The notes: generated by a model not told the origin, from the sequence alone. DNA of 64,000 nucleotides from Bacteroidetes bacterium HLUCCA01 (GCA_001314545.1 LIHN01000001.1:774180-838179); one strand, 5' to 3'. Numbered from the stretch's first letter, positions 54,054-63,673 are shown. Numbers and translations are program-made.

Positions 54054-54578
54054 ATGCTTCGTCCACGTTTACTTACCATTGCCGGCATCATTGTTCTGGC
54101 TGCCATTTTCCGTTTTCTGCCCACTCCTCCAAACTTTGCACCGGTAGCCGCCATGGCCATGTTCGGTGGTGCCTACTTCGCAGACCGGCGGATGGCGTTT
54201 CTCGTACCCCTTGCAGCCATGCTCCTCTCAGATCTGTTTCTGGGCTTTCACGGGCTGATGTGGGCCGTGTACCTGAGTTTCATAGCCATGGTGGGTATCG
54301 GTATTCTGGTTGCCCGTAAAAAGAACTTCTTCACGATTACGGCCGGGGCCATCAGCGGATCCATCCTGTTCTTCCTGGTAACCAACTTTGCAGTCTGGGC
54401 TGCCGGTGGCGGTATGTTCTACCCCCTGACCCTGGAAGGACTGATGATGAGCTACACCGCTGCCCTTCCGTTTTTTCATAATACCCTGGCCGGCGACCTG
54501 CTGTTCACCGGCGTATTCTTCGGTGGATTCGAGCTGGCTCAGCGTTACGTTCCCGCCCTGCAGCTCACCCGAAGCTGA
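54054..54578 (+). CDS. DUF6580 family putative transport membrane protein
   Basis: A 174-residue protein with about five hydrophobic segments. MLRPRLLTIAGIIVLAAIFRF, then PNFAPVAAMAMFGGAYF and LAAMLLSDLFLGFHG are the signature of the family named DUF6580, related in pattern to S components of ECF transporters. Transport of a vitamin-like substrate is inferred from that likeness; no EcfA/EcfT genes lie nearby. Confidence 0.75.
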   Translation: MLRPRLLTIAGIIVLAAIFRFLPTPPNFAPVAAMAMFGGAYFADRRMAFLVPLAAMLLSDLFLGFHGLMWAVYLSFIAMVGIGILVARKKNFFTITAGAISGSILFFLVTNFAVWAAGGGMFYPLTLEGLMMSYTAALPFFHNTLAGDLLFTGVFFGGFELAQRYVPALQLTRS

Positions 54579-54674
54579 TCAACGCCTCACGGGTGACACC
54601 GGTCTCCCTGTTCAAACACGTACCGGCTCGCTCGTATCAGGTCTCCGGACTCAGAGCAGCGGTCGGCCGGTCTG

Positions 54675-54764
54675 TCCGCCGCACGCGCCACACCCGCTCA
54701 TCCGCCGCACGAACCACACCTGCTCATCCGCCGCAAGCACCTCATCCGCCACACCCGCTCGGCC
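54675..54764. repeat. degenerate 26-bp repeat
   Basis: Units starting tccgccgcacg at 54675 and 54701, then tccgccgcaag at 54727 and tccgccacacc at 54745 (shortened by 8 bp). The consensus tail is ccacacccgctca. It lies between convergent genes (DUF6580 and the serine hydrolase). Confidence 0.75.
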
Positions 54765-54790
54765 GGGCTGTTGCCTCATGAACGGCACGG

Positions 54791-55669
54791 TTACTGCTCA
54801 AAAGCCTCCCACAGCAGTCGCGTCACATCGCGAATCAGCTCAAAACCTTCGTTATCGTCGTCCCAGGAGCGGTCCTGCTGATTTTTGGTGATTACGGTAA
54901 ACACGAAATCGCCGGAAGGTGCATTCACCACGGCTGTCTCTGATCGTGAGGCACTTACGGCACCCTGCTTGGAAGCAACATTAACCGTAACGGGAATCAC
55001 CGCAAGCGCGGTCCCATCCCACAGGGTTTTGGAAAGCAGGCGATACAGCTCTTCACTGCGCTCCGGATTAATCACCTCGCCCCGGTAAATCATCTCCATG
55101 AGCCGGGTCATCTCCCGCGGGGTAGTCTGCCCCCAGCCGTACCGACGGAAATCCTCCTGCCGGCCCTCCGTTCTGGAATTCACACGGGTGTGTTCCAATC
55201 CCAGCCGGGCCATAGCCTCATTCACCATCGTACCGGTTCCACCCAGCTCCTGCATCCACAAACTGGCCGTATTATCGCTGAACGACAGGCTCAGAAACAC
55301 CATTTTCCGCAAGTCGATGGTTTCGCCGGCTTTCATGGACGCAACCAGATCCGATCCCGGATAATAAAGACGGTCTTCATAGGTATGCAGGCTGTCGTAA
55401 TGCAGCGACCCGTCTTCCACCAGCTCGGCTATGCGTACGGCGAGGGGAACCTTGATCATGCTGGCGGTAGGAAACAGCGTATCCCCCTGAATGGAAATTT
55501 CCCGTCCGGTAGGCAGGTGGTGTACAAAGACCCCTGCGTCTCCGTTGAAATCGGCAATCCGTTGCTGCAGATTCTCTTCAAGGGTTTCAAAGTCAATGGC
55601 AGAACGGGGCTCAGCAGTGCAGGACATGAGCAGGACCGCCAGCGGCAGGAAAAGTAACAATCGGTTCAT
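54791..55669 (-). CDS. class A beta-lactamase-like serine hydrolase, lipoprotein
   Basis: A 292-residue lipoprotein from the ATG at 55669; the lipobox is LLMSC (Cys17). The penicillin-binding fold shows the first motif SMIK (Ser70, Lys73), the second SDN (131-133), and KQG (234-236) where class A enzymes have KTG or KSG. The residue pattern RTEGRQED (167-174) may hold the omega-loop glutamate. Many chromosomal relatives are not known to give resistance, so I call it beta-lactamase-like. A longer frame upstream is possible but would spoil the lipoprotein leader. Confidence 0.87.
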   Translation of the reverse strand: MNRLLLFLPLAVLLMSCTAEPRSAIDFETLEENLQQRIADFNGDAGVFVHHLPTGREISIQGDTLFPTASMIKVPLAVRIAELVEDGSLHYDSLHTYEDRLYYPGSDLVASMKAGETIDLRKMVFLSLSFSDNTASLWMQELGGTGTMVNEAMARLGLEHTRVNSRTEGRQEDFRRYGWGQTTPREMTRLMEMIYRGEVINPERSEELYRLLSKTLWDGTALAVIPVTVNVASKQGAVSASRSETAVVNAPSGDFVFTVITKNQQDRSWDDDNEGFELIRDVTRLLWEAFEQ

Positions 55670-55897
55670 GGTTGTAAATCCGGGTTCGTTGGTTAGATGA
55701 AAATATAGCGCATGCGTGGAAGCATGCACAGTTTAAAGTTCGCTGAAAATACCCTATTTTGACAACTGTCAGACGCGGGCATATTGCTCACGGTGCCGGA
55801 TACAGGCAGACGAAGCATTTCAGGGATGTACTTCTGCAGACGGTTCTGCCGGCGGCTGACACAGGCAGCAATATGAATCCCCCCGGACGGCACGCGT

Positions 55898-57280
55898 ATG
55901 ATCAAAGAACTCCTCCAGCCTGAAATTATTGAATTGATTAAAGCCCAGCAATGGGAAGACCTGCGCGAGATTCTGGAGGAGTGGCCCGTCGCCGAAATCG
56001 CCGATATTCTGGTTGACCTCTCCCCGTCTGACCGGGTGATTTTCTTCCGGATTCTGCCCCGGCATATTTCATCGGATGTATTTTCGTATCTGGAAACTGA
56101 ATTTCAGAATGCCCTGCTGGATGAACTGACGGCCGAGGAAACCCGTCACCTGCTGGCCAACCTCCGTCCTGATGACCGGACCAATCTGCTGGGCGAGTTA
56201 CCCGGGCAGGTCACGCAGCGCCTGCTGAACTTTCTGAACCCTCAGGATCTCAAAGAGGCCCGACAGCTTCTGGGCTATCCGGAAGAATCCGTAGGCCGGC
56301 TGATGACCCCGGATTATGTAGCGGTACGTCCCGGGTGGACCGTCGAGGAGGCCCTGCAGCACATCCGCAAGATGGGCAAGAGCTCGGAAACCATCAACAT
56401 GATCTATGTGACGGACACCTCCTGGAAGCTCATGGACGCCCTGGAATTGCAGCATTTTATTCTGGCACGCCCTGATGCCACCGTAGAAGACCTCATGGAC
56501 AGCACTTTTGTGTCTATCGAGGCCGCCGAAGACCGGGAAGAAGCCGTACAGATGATGCAGAAATACGATAAAGTAGTTCTTCCTGTAGTCGATTCTGAAG
56601 GCGTTCTGCTGGGTATTGTTACGGTAGATGACGTGCTGGATGTAGCAGAAGAGGAAGCCACGGAGGATTTCCAGAAAATGGGGGGTGTATCGGCACTGGA
56701 TACCCCGTATCTGTCGGCTTCGGTATGGACCATGTTCAAGAAGCGGGGCGGATGGCTGGCCGTGCTCTTTTTTGGTCAGATGCTCACCGCCTCGGCCATG
56801 GAAAACTTCGAGGGTCAGCTGGAAGCCGTCATAGCCCTGGCCATTTTCATTCCACTGATTATCTCCAGCGGAGGCAATAGCGGTTCACAGGCCACCTCCC
56901 TGATTATCCGGGCCATGGCCGTTGGTGAAGTAACCCTGCGCGACTGGGCGACCGTAATGCGTCGGGAGCTGATTACCGGAGTCATTCTGGGGTTGTTTCT
57001 GGCTGTTGTCGGGCTGCTTCGTGTGGTCGCATTCCAGCATTTCGGGTGGAGCGATTACGGCAGTGAATCCACGCTGATTGCCCTGACGGTTGCCATTGCG
57101 CTGGTTGGGGTGGTGTCATGGGGATCGCTGGCCGGCAGCATGCTTCCGTTCATCCTGCGCCGGTTCGGACTGGATCCGGCAACCAGCTCAGCGCCCTTTG
57201 TAGCCACATTGGTGGATGTCACCGGACTGCTGATTTACTTCGGGGCGGCGACCTGGATTCTCAGCGGTGCCTTTGGCTGA
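55898..57280 (+). CDS. mgtE: magnesium transporter MgtE
   Basis: A 460-residue Mg2+ channel/transporter. An N-terminal superhelical domain (about 1-130) is followed by two CBS domains (about 135-255; for example LGYPEESVGRLMTPDYV and VLPVVDSEGVLLGIVTVDDVLDV) and five membrane helices from about 285. The pore signature IPLIISSGGNSGSQATSLII is intact. CBS domains sense cytoplasmic Mg2+ and gate the pore in studied members. The gene stands alone; a 60-bp direct repeat follows it. Confidence 0.95.
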   Translation: MIKELLQPEIIELIKAQQWEDLREILEEWPVAEIADILVDLSPSDRVIFFRILPRHISSDVFSYLETEFQNALLDELTAEETRHLLANLRPDDRTNLLGELPGQVTQRLLNFLNPQDLKEARQLLGYPEESVGRLMTPDYVAVRPGWTVEEALQHIRKMGKSSETINMIYVTDTSWKLMDALELQHFILARPDATVEDLMDSTFVSIEAAEDREEAVQMMQKYDKVVLPVVDSEGVLLGIVTVDDVLDVAEEEATEDFQKMGGVSALDTPYLSASVWTMFKKRGGWLAVLFFGQMLTASAMENFEGQLEAVIALAIFIPLIISSGGNSGSQATSLIIRAMAVGEVTLRDWATVMRRELITGVILGLFLAVVGLLRVVAFQHFGWSDYGSESTLIALTVAIALVGVVSWGSLAGSMLPFILRRFGLDPATSSAPFVATLVDVTGLLIYFGAATWILSGAFG

Positions 57281-57282
57281 GG

Positions 57283-57372
57283 CCTGCGGGTAGCCGTGTG
57301 AGGAAGCAGCCCAACCCACAAGCTACAGACGTTGCCCTTCTCCCTGCGGGTAGCCGTGTGGGGAAGCAGCCC
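57283..57372. repeat. 30-bp direct repeat at 60-bp spacing
   Basis: cctgcgggtagccgtgtg(a/g)ggaagcagccc occurs at 57283-57312 and 57343-57372, exactly 60 bp apart with one difference; the intervening 30 bp are unique. It lies between mgtE and the convergent receiver-kinase gene. Confidence 0.9.
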
Positions 57373-57482
57373 CGAAATCAACCGCTAGCCGGCCGAGGGT
57401 GAATCCCCCGAAAGGACACCTGCCGGATGCATCCGTTACACTCCGTGGATACTTCGTCAGACAGCATCTACCGGCGGCAGCC

Positions 57483-58583
57483 TCAGGCGCTTTCGTGCCG
57501 AATCGGCAGACGGAAACTCACCGTGGTGCCATAGTTGGGTTTGCTTTCAACCTTCACCGAGCCGCCCATGAGTTCCACCAGCTGTCGGGCAATGGTAAAG
57601 CCCAGACCACTGCCCTGCTGCTCGTTGCGGTCACGGTCGAGCTGCATAAATCCACCCAGGCTGCGCACTTTACCCGGCTCCATTCCAATGCCATGGTCGC
57701 GGATGGTGATTTCAACGACCTCTCCGATGGCCTTGCTGCTCATGTGTACTTTCTGCCCTTTCTTGGAAAAACGGAAGGCGTTACCCAACAGCTCTTCACA
57801 CACCTTTTGCAGGTCTTTTTCAGAGACGGCAATATCGACATCCTGGATATCCAGATCCAGGTCCTCATCGCGCTCGTACTCGTACGCTACGGTCTTGGCA
57901 ATCTGAATGAGGTACTCCACCAGCGATAAGCTGGGTCGCACAATGCGTTTGGCCCGTTCTTCATCGTACTGTTTAATCTGCAGCTCACTGTACGTGATGT
58001 AGTTTTCAATCAGGCGATTCAGTCTGCGGGCGGAATTATGGATGTGCGTGAGAAATTCAGCGATTTCCTCACGCGAGGTGGTCTCAATATTCTCCAGGAG
58101 GTACTCGGAAAAACCCATGATTCCCGTCAGCGGCGTACGCAGTTCATGGGGCAGGGAGACGGCAATGGTGGTGCGGAGTTCATCGAACTGCTCGGTATAG
58201 GCCTTATCGATTTTGCGGCTTTTTTGCAGGCGCGTATCCAGGGCGTGGAGCAGCTCGTCGCGGGTAAAGGGCTTGGTCAGGTAGTCGTCTGCACCCATAT
58301 CCATGGCTTCACGCAGATCGGCGGGATCGGCTTTTGCGGTCAGAAACACAAACGGGATGTGCGACATCCGTTCGTCTTTGGACAGCTCCCGGTAAAACTC
58401 GTGGCCGTCCATTTCAGGCATCATTACATCACACAAAATGAGATCGGGGACCACCTCGTAGGCTACCTCCAGCCCTTCGCGACCGTTTTTTGCAATGCGG
58501 ACATCGTAGTTTTCAGCTTCCAGCAGATCCTGGATGTTCTGGCGTACGTTGGCATCGTCTTCTACCAATAGAATTTTCATCAT
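57483..58583 (-). CDS. receiver-histidine kinase hybrid
   Basis: A 366-residue soluble protein with the receiver first: REC (about 3-120) with acidic pocket VEDD, phospho-Asp52 (LILCDVMMPEMDG) and Lys104, then a HisKA domain with SLPHELRTPLTGIMGF (His146) and an ATPase with N box ELLGNAFRFSKKG, G1 RDHGIGM and G2 GSGLGFTIARQ. In this order the receiver probably controls the kinase or takes phosphate from another kinase. Its start overlaps the stop of the PAS kinase upstream (ATGA), so the two are translated together and likely form one signalling chain. Confidence 0.93.
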   Translation of the reverse strand: MMKILLVEDDANVRQNIQDLLEAENYDVRIAKNGREGLEVAYEVVPDLILCDVMMPEMDGHEFYRELSKDERMSHIPFVFLTAKADPADLREAMDMGADDYLTKPFTRDELLHALDTRLQKSRKIDKAYTEQFDELRTTIAVSLPHELRTPLTGIMGFSEYLLENIETTSREEIAEFLTHIHNSARRLNRLIENYITYSELQIKQYDEERAKRIVRPSLSLVEYLIQIAKTVAYEYERDEDLDLDIQDVDIAVSEKDLQKVCEELLGNAFRFSKKGQKVHMSSKAIGEVVEITIRDHGIGMEPGKVRSLGGFMQLDRDRNEQQGSGLGFTIARQLVELMGGSVKVESKPNYGTTVSFRLPIRHESA

Positions 58584-59854
58584 GATGCGGGGGTCTGTGG
58601 GGTTTGTGAGTGATTTCGGGTCAGATCCAGGATAATGTGTACCCGTGTACCCTGACCTTCGGAGCTGCTGACGTGGATGGTTCCTCCGTGGGCCTCAACC
58701 GATCGTTTCACGATTGACATCCCCAGTCCGGTCCCCGGGACGTCTCCGGCGTTTCGGGCCCGGTAAAAGGGTTCATATAGCTGGGCGAGGTCGGCGGGCG
58801 GAATTCCGATGCCTTCGTCGTTTACCGAGAGCCGTAACAACGCACAGTCGCCGGCCAGAGATACGGTTATAGTACTGTCGGGCGGGGAATATTTCAAGGC
58901 ATTGGAAAAAATATTGCCGAAAATCTGACGAAATAACTTAGGGTCGAGCAGGGCCGAGTCGCACTCCATGTCATTGGTGAAGGCGATGTGCTGGGTAGCC
59001 TTGTGCCCCATGGTGTGCTCATCGATAAGACTGGCAACCAGTTGGTTTACATTCACGGGAACAGGTTCGGGTACCAGGCGGTCGGCGTCAGACTTACCCA
59101 GAATGAGTACATCGTCCATCAGCCTTACGATATGCTGCACACTGGACTGTATCCGTTTGAGGTGCATCATGTTTTTTTCGCGGGGCCAGCGTTCGCTGTA
59201 ATGCTCCAGCAGCTCTGAAGAGGTCAGGATGCTGGCCAGCGGGGTACGGAATTCGTGGGAGGTCATGGAAATAAACTGTGAGCGGAGCCTGTTGAGCTCT
59301 TTTTCTTTGACCAGGGCGCGTTTCATGTCATCCTCGGCCAGTTTCCGCCGTGTAATATTGTAGGCCATTCCAAACACCCCGTTGATGGAGCCGTCTGTAT
59401 CACGCTCGGAGTCTGCGTAAATATCCAGCCAGATTTCCGTGCCGTCCGGGCGCAGGTAGCGGCCTTCCAGGGAGACCGACTCGGTGTTGCCGTTGACCAG
59501 ATCGACAAGTTTTCGCTGTAATTCTGTGGCCGTCTGTTCAATAAAGAGTCCTGCGAAGGGTTCTGAGAGCACCTCGGAGGACTGCACTCCGGTGATTACG
59601 CTCCAGGCTCCGTTGAGATAGCGTACGCGCAGATCGATATCCAGCTGAAATATCACTTCCGGAATTTTCTCCACAAGTGTCTGAAACCGGCGTTGGCTTT
59701 CCCTGAGAGCCTGCTCGGATCGCTTACGGATAAGTACCTCTTCACGCAACTCTTCCACATGTTCCTGGATGCGCTGCTCCAGCTGGGAGTTGTACTCTTG
59801 AATTTTGCGAAGCAGCTCTTCGCTGTGGTCGGTCGGGGGTGTGGTTTCGCTCAT
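58580..59854 (-). CDS. PAS-domain sensor histidine kinase
   Basis: A 424-residue soluble kinase from the ATG at 59854. A coiled coil (about 10-55) is followed by one PAS-PAC domain (about 56-175), then HisKA with MTSHEFRTPLASILTSS (His near 199) and an ATPase with N box NIFSNALKYSP, G1 DEGIGIP and G2 GTGLGMSIVKR. There are no membrane helices. The in-frame sequence upstream of 59854 overlaps the divergent helicase relic and is not coding on this strand. Coupled by overlap to the receiver-kinase downstream. Confidence 0.92.
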   Translation of the reverse strand: MSETTPPTDHSEELLRKIQEYNSQLEQRIQEHVEELREEVLIRKRSEQALRESQRRFQTLVEKIPEVIFQLDIDLRVRYLNGAWSVITGVQSSEVLSEPFAGLFIEQTATELQRKLVDLVNGNTESVSLEGRYLRPDGTEIWLDIYADSERDTDGSINGVFGMAYNITRRKLAEDDMKRALVKEKELNRLRSQFISMTSHEFRTPLASILTSSELLEHYSERWPREKNMMHLKRIQSSVQHIVRLMDDVLILGKSDADRLVPEPVPVNVNQLVASLIDEHTMGHKATQHIAFTNDMECDSALLDPKLFRQIFGNIFSNALKYSPPDSTITVSLAGDCALLRLSVNDEGIGIPPADLAQLYEPFYRARNAGDVPGTGLGMSIVKRSVEAHGGTIHVSSSEGQGTRVHIILDLTRNHSQTPQTPAS

Positions 59855-59944
59855 ACCTAAAAGGATGACAGATAATGGGTACACCGGCAATATATTCAAT
59901 ATCTGCGGAAACGATGCGAACGGAATCACTTGTTTGAGAATTCT

Positions 59945-61826
59945 ATGCAAACCCAGAATGCGGATTACCTGCCCGACTTTGAAACCCCGGTTACCGACTG
60001 GCTGGCCCGGGCTCTTCGCAAATCTTGAAGGCGTGGTCGTAGACGAATGGCACGAGCTTATGGGTACCAAACGAGGTGTTCAGACAGAACTGGCCGTCAA
60101 CTGGCTGAAAACCTACCGTCCGCAAGTGCAGCTCTGGGGCATTTCTGCCACCCTGGGTAACATGGATGAAGCCAAACGCGCCCTGGGACTGCCATCCGGG
60201 GCGATTACCATCAAAGCCGACCTCCGCAAAGACGTTCGTGTGCACACCCTGCTGCCCGATCACATCGACCAGTTCCCCTGGGCCGGACATATCGGACTGA
60301 AACTGCGCGACCGGGTGGCCGACATCGTACGGTCGTCTACATCCACCCTGCTGTTCACCAACACCCGCAGCATGACAGAAATCCTGGACTCGGCGGCCCT
60401 GCAGCAGGCGCTTCGGCAGGAACATCTGGAAAGCAGGGAGGCGCTGAACAAGCCCCTGGACGTGCTCGTGCAATTCATCACCACCCTGGCCACGGGCGTC
60501 GGGTGCAGCCCGGAGCAGACGTTTGATGCCGTACGCTCAACCCACACCTACCGGTCGCTCACGCGGGATGAATGGGACTGGGCCGTGTGGTTTCTGACCA
60601 CCGGCGGACAGGTACTACAGCACTATGACGAGTATGCCCGGGTGCAGCGCGCCGATGACGGAACCCTGCACGTGGTGGACCGCAGGACCGCCATGCGCCA
60701 CCGTTTGTCGATCGGCACCATCACCTCCGACACCAGCCTGAGCGTCAAATTTTTGAAGGGTGGTCGCATCGGCAGTGTTGAAGAGTCCTTCATTGCCCGG
60801 CTGCGACCCGGCGATGTGTTTCTGTTTGCCGGCCGGTATCTGGAATTTGTGCGATTGAAAGACCTGACCGTGCTGGTCCGCAAATCGGGTGCCACCACCG
60901 GAGCCGTCAGCCGGTGGATGGGTGGCAGGATGCAGCTCTCCTCCAGGCTGGCCGGCCACATCCGCGCTGTACTAGAACGACTGGCCCTGGGCAACCACAC
61001 CGGAGCCAGCCCGGAAGAGGCCGCCCTGATGCCCCTGCTGCACAAACAGGCGGAGCGGTCGCACCTGCCCGCTGCCCATGAACTGCTGATTGAACAGATC
61101 CGAACCCGGGAAGGCTGGCACCATTTCTTCTACCCCATTGATGGTCGCGCCGTGCACGAAGGGCTGGCATCGCTCATCGCCTGGCGCATCAGCCAGCGCA
61201 TGCCCATTAGCTTCTCTATCGCCATGAACGACTACGGCTTTGAACTGCTCTCCGACCAGCCGGTACCACAGGAAGTACTCTGCGACACCGCATTGTTCAC
61301 CGAAGAAAATCTGGATGAGGACATCCGCAAGGGGATTAACGCCTCGGAAATGGCCAAACGGCAATTTCGGGAGATTGCCCGTGTGGCAGGGCTGGTGTTT
61401 CAGGGGTTTCCCGGCCGACAGCTCCAAAACCGTCACCTCCAGGCCAATTCCGGCAACCACGACATCCTGCAGTACCGGGATTACGATGAGGCCGGCATCC
61501 GCCTGCTGGATCCGGTGACGGTACTCGGTCCGCTCCGGCTGGTTCATGAACCTCCCAACGGGGAAACGGCGGCAGACGGGGTATACACCCTGTGCGGACA
61601 CCTGCACCCCGGTATCCGGCTGGAGGGTAAAGGCAGGCAGCGCATGACCGTACCCTGTTTCCTGTTTGGTGAGCATACCGGGGTGCTGCCCGCCTTCGGT
61701 GGTTTTACCGGCTTGCATGTGATCCGCCCCTGCAGCACCGACCGCATCTATGTTCCGGTAGCTGAATCGGCCGAATCAGGCGGAAAAGGCAGCGTACTTG
61801 CAATAAATCAGTCAAGGAAACCGTAA
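59945..61826 (+). pseudogene. relic of ligase-associated DEXH helicase fused to PdeM phosphoesterase
   Basis: The first 27 codons (MQTQNADYLPDFETPVTDWL...) stop at 60028 and look like a helicase N-terminus. A second frame from about 60012 (LFANLEGVVVDEWHELMG) continues to 61826. The region between, with motif I (Walker A), is missing. Motif II DEWH and motif III WGISATLGN are present. After LLFTNTRSMTEI (near 60385) the sequence jumps in frame to SAALQQALRQEHLES, skipping the part that carries motifs V and VI (QRAGRSGH in relatives). The helicase C-terminus EMAKRQFREIARVAGLVFQG runs to LQANS, where it meets GNHDIL (near 61450) of a PdeM-type metallophosphoesterase that lacks its N-terminal half but keeps CGHLHPGIRL. 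An active helicase is not possible. Assembly error is the main alternative. Confidence 0.8.
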
Positions 61827-61942
61827 TCAGGACGATAACCGTCATACGTAAAAATCGGATGGTCTTGCTGATATAATTGGTAACTTGTCGGAACAGCCTG
61901 GGGCGTGTTTTGAACATTATATCGGCTGCGTAGTTTACGGGT

Positions 61943-62080
61943 ATGCAGGCCCGGGGGGCAACTGTAATCGGAGCGGGTATAACCCTCGGGATATCCCTGC
62001 TTTTGGCCTATGTGCTGACCCGAATTTTACTGTCCTACAAGTATACTTTACTGATATTATTGCACATACAGAACCTATGA
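61943..62080 (+). CDS. 45-residue membrane micro-protein coupled to a sensor kinase
   Basis: An ATG at 61943 opens MQARGATVIGAGITLGISLL and continues LLAYVLTRILLSYKYTLLIL, mostly one long hydrophobic helix with a basic break (TRILLSYKY). Its TGA overlaps the start of the kinase gene (ATGA at 62077-62080). The kinase itself has no membrane helix, so the peptide could tether it; this is inference. No homologue is recognised, and the call rests on composition and overlap alone. Confidence 0.5.
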   Translation: MQARGATVIGAGITLGISLLLAYVLTRILLSYKYTLLILLHIQNL

Positions 62081-63468
62081 GTGTTTCGCATAATCCCACT
62101 GAGCAACTGTTCAAAGCCGTAGTACGGCATTTCAGGGATGCCATTTTAATTATCAAGACTCCGGACAAACACGAGGAAGACCCGGAGATTGTCTTTGCCA
62201 ATGAGCAGATTACCGCGCTGACAGGGTTTACACCGGCTGAACTCGTAGGTCAGTCGCCGCGGCTGCTGAACGGACCGGACACGGATCCGGTCAAACTGGA
62301 GCAGATTCACAAGGCCATCGTCAACCGCGAAACCTACAGCACCGAACTCAAAAACTACCACCGGAACGGGAAGTCATACTGGGCAGAAATCACGTTGACC
62401 CCTATCTGCACGGATGACGGTATCTGTACCCACTACTTGTCTGTAAACCGGGACATCACCGAGGAACGGCGCGTCCGCAACACCCTGCTCATGCAGTCCT
62501 CCGTACTCGATCAGGTTGAAAATGCCATTGTTGTACTTGACAAAGACCGTAAGGTCATCTATTGGAATGCGTCTGCCGAGCAGTTGTATCAATACAATGC
62601 CGAGGAAATGATGGGCACCCGAAGCATCGGCAAGCTCACCTGGCCGGCCGACCGTCACATTACACAGAAAGCCATCCGTCAAATCCTCGCCAAAGGTCAG
62701 TGGCAGGGCGAAATCCGGCTTCGCCGCAAAGACGGTTCGCACTTTCCGGCCCTGGTCAGCAACCGCATCCTGCTCAACGAAGACAAGGAAATCATCGGTT
62801 ATATAGGCGTGAGCACGGATATTACCTACCAGAAGCAGATTCAGTCCGAGCTGGAAGACTCCCTGCATGAAAAAGAGGTACTCCTTAAAGAAATTCACCA
62901 TCGGGTAAAAAACAACATGCAGGTGATCTCCAGCCTGCTTTTCCTGCAGTCGATGCAGTCTGACGATCCCCTCGTACAGGAAATACTGGTTGAAAGTCAG
63001 AACCGGGTGCGGTCGATGTCGATGGTACACGAAAAGCTGTACCGGTCCACGAATTTATCGCGTATTGCCTTTGACGACTACATCCTGGAGCTGACCAGCG
63101 ACCAGATGAATACCTGGGTTGGGAAAAACTCCGTCATTGAAAAGCACTTCGACCTGGACTACGTCGAAATTGACATCGACAAAGCCATTCCCTGTGGTCT
63201 GCTGATCAATGAACTCATCAGTAACGCATTGAAACACGGTCTGAAAAACCACACCACCGGCAATATCTGGCTGTCTTTGAAAAAACAGGACGATGTAGTG
63301 CGCATCACCGTGGCCAACGACGGGAATCCGCTGCCCGATGGATTTACCCTGGAACACACCGAGACCCTGGGTATGCAGCTGATCGATTCGCTTACGCGGC
63401 AGCTGGATGGTTCACTCACCTTCCGGCAGCGACCGCACACCATTTTTGAGCTGGAATTCAGCCAGTAA
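62077..63468 (+). CDS. PAS-PAS histidine kinase of the HisKA_2 type
   Basis: A 463-residue soluble kinase from the ATG at 62077. Two PAS domains cover about 8-130 and 140-265. The first has GQSPRLLNGPDT where LOV photoreceptors have the cysteine motif, so it is not a flavin-cysteine sensor. The kinase core begins EVLLKEIHHRVKNNMQVISS (phospho-His near 274), the HisKA_2 form, with N box INELISNALKHG and a short ATPase ending LGMQLIDSLTRQLDG. A longer frame to 61885 is open but overlaps the micro-ORF. No partner regulator is adjacent. Confidence 0.92.
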   Translation: MSVSHNPTEQLFKAVVRHFRDAILIIKTPDKHEEDPEIVFANEQITALTGFTPAELVGQSPRLLNGPDTDPVKLEQIHKAIVNRETYSTELKNYHRNGKSYWAEITLTPICTDDGICTHYLSVNRDITEERRVRNTLLMQSSVLDQVENAIVVLDKDRKVIYWNASAEQLYQYNAEEMMGTRSIGKLTWPADRHITQKAIRQILAKGQWQGEIRLRRKDGSHFPALVSNRILLNEDKEIIGYIGVSTDITYQKQIQSELEDSLHEKEVLLKEIHHRVKNNMQVISSLLFLQSMQSDDPLVQEILVESQNRVRSMSMVHEKLYRSTNLSRIAFDDYILELTSDQMNTWVGKNSVIEKHFDLDYVEIDIDKAIPCGLLINELISNALKHGLKNHTTGNIWLSLKKQDDVVRITVANDGNPLPDGFTLEHTETLGMQLIDSLTRQLDGSLTFRQRPHTIFELEFSQ

Positions 63469-63502
63469 GCTGCCCGGCGGGTATTCCGGTGGCCGGTGAC
63501 AT

Positions 63503-63578
63503 GGCTTGTGTGGCTATAACAGGCTTTCGCAACTACAGCAGGCTTGTGTGGCTTTAGCAGACTTGCGTGGCGGGGCTG
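63503..63578. repeat. 19-bp tandem repeat, four units
   Basis: Units start at 63503, 63522, 63541 and 63560: ggcttgtgtggctataaca, ggctttcgcaactacagca, ggcttgtgtggctttagca, gacttgcgtggcggggctg. The spacing is exactly 19 bp. The array fills most of the gap between the kinase and the patatin gene. Confidence 0.88.
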
Positions 63579-63673
63579 AAAACCAACGGCTACGCTTTTC
63601 CCGGTCCCGGGCACATAATTCTCCTGCCGAGTCCGTACTTTGTGCTTATAACCATCGCACAAATTCATACCTC

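Noticed and set aside
62077-62470. LOV blue-light receptor domain in the HisKA_2 kinase
   Set aside because: The flavin-binding cysteine motif is replaced by SPRLLNGP, so it is an ordinary PAS domain.
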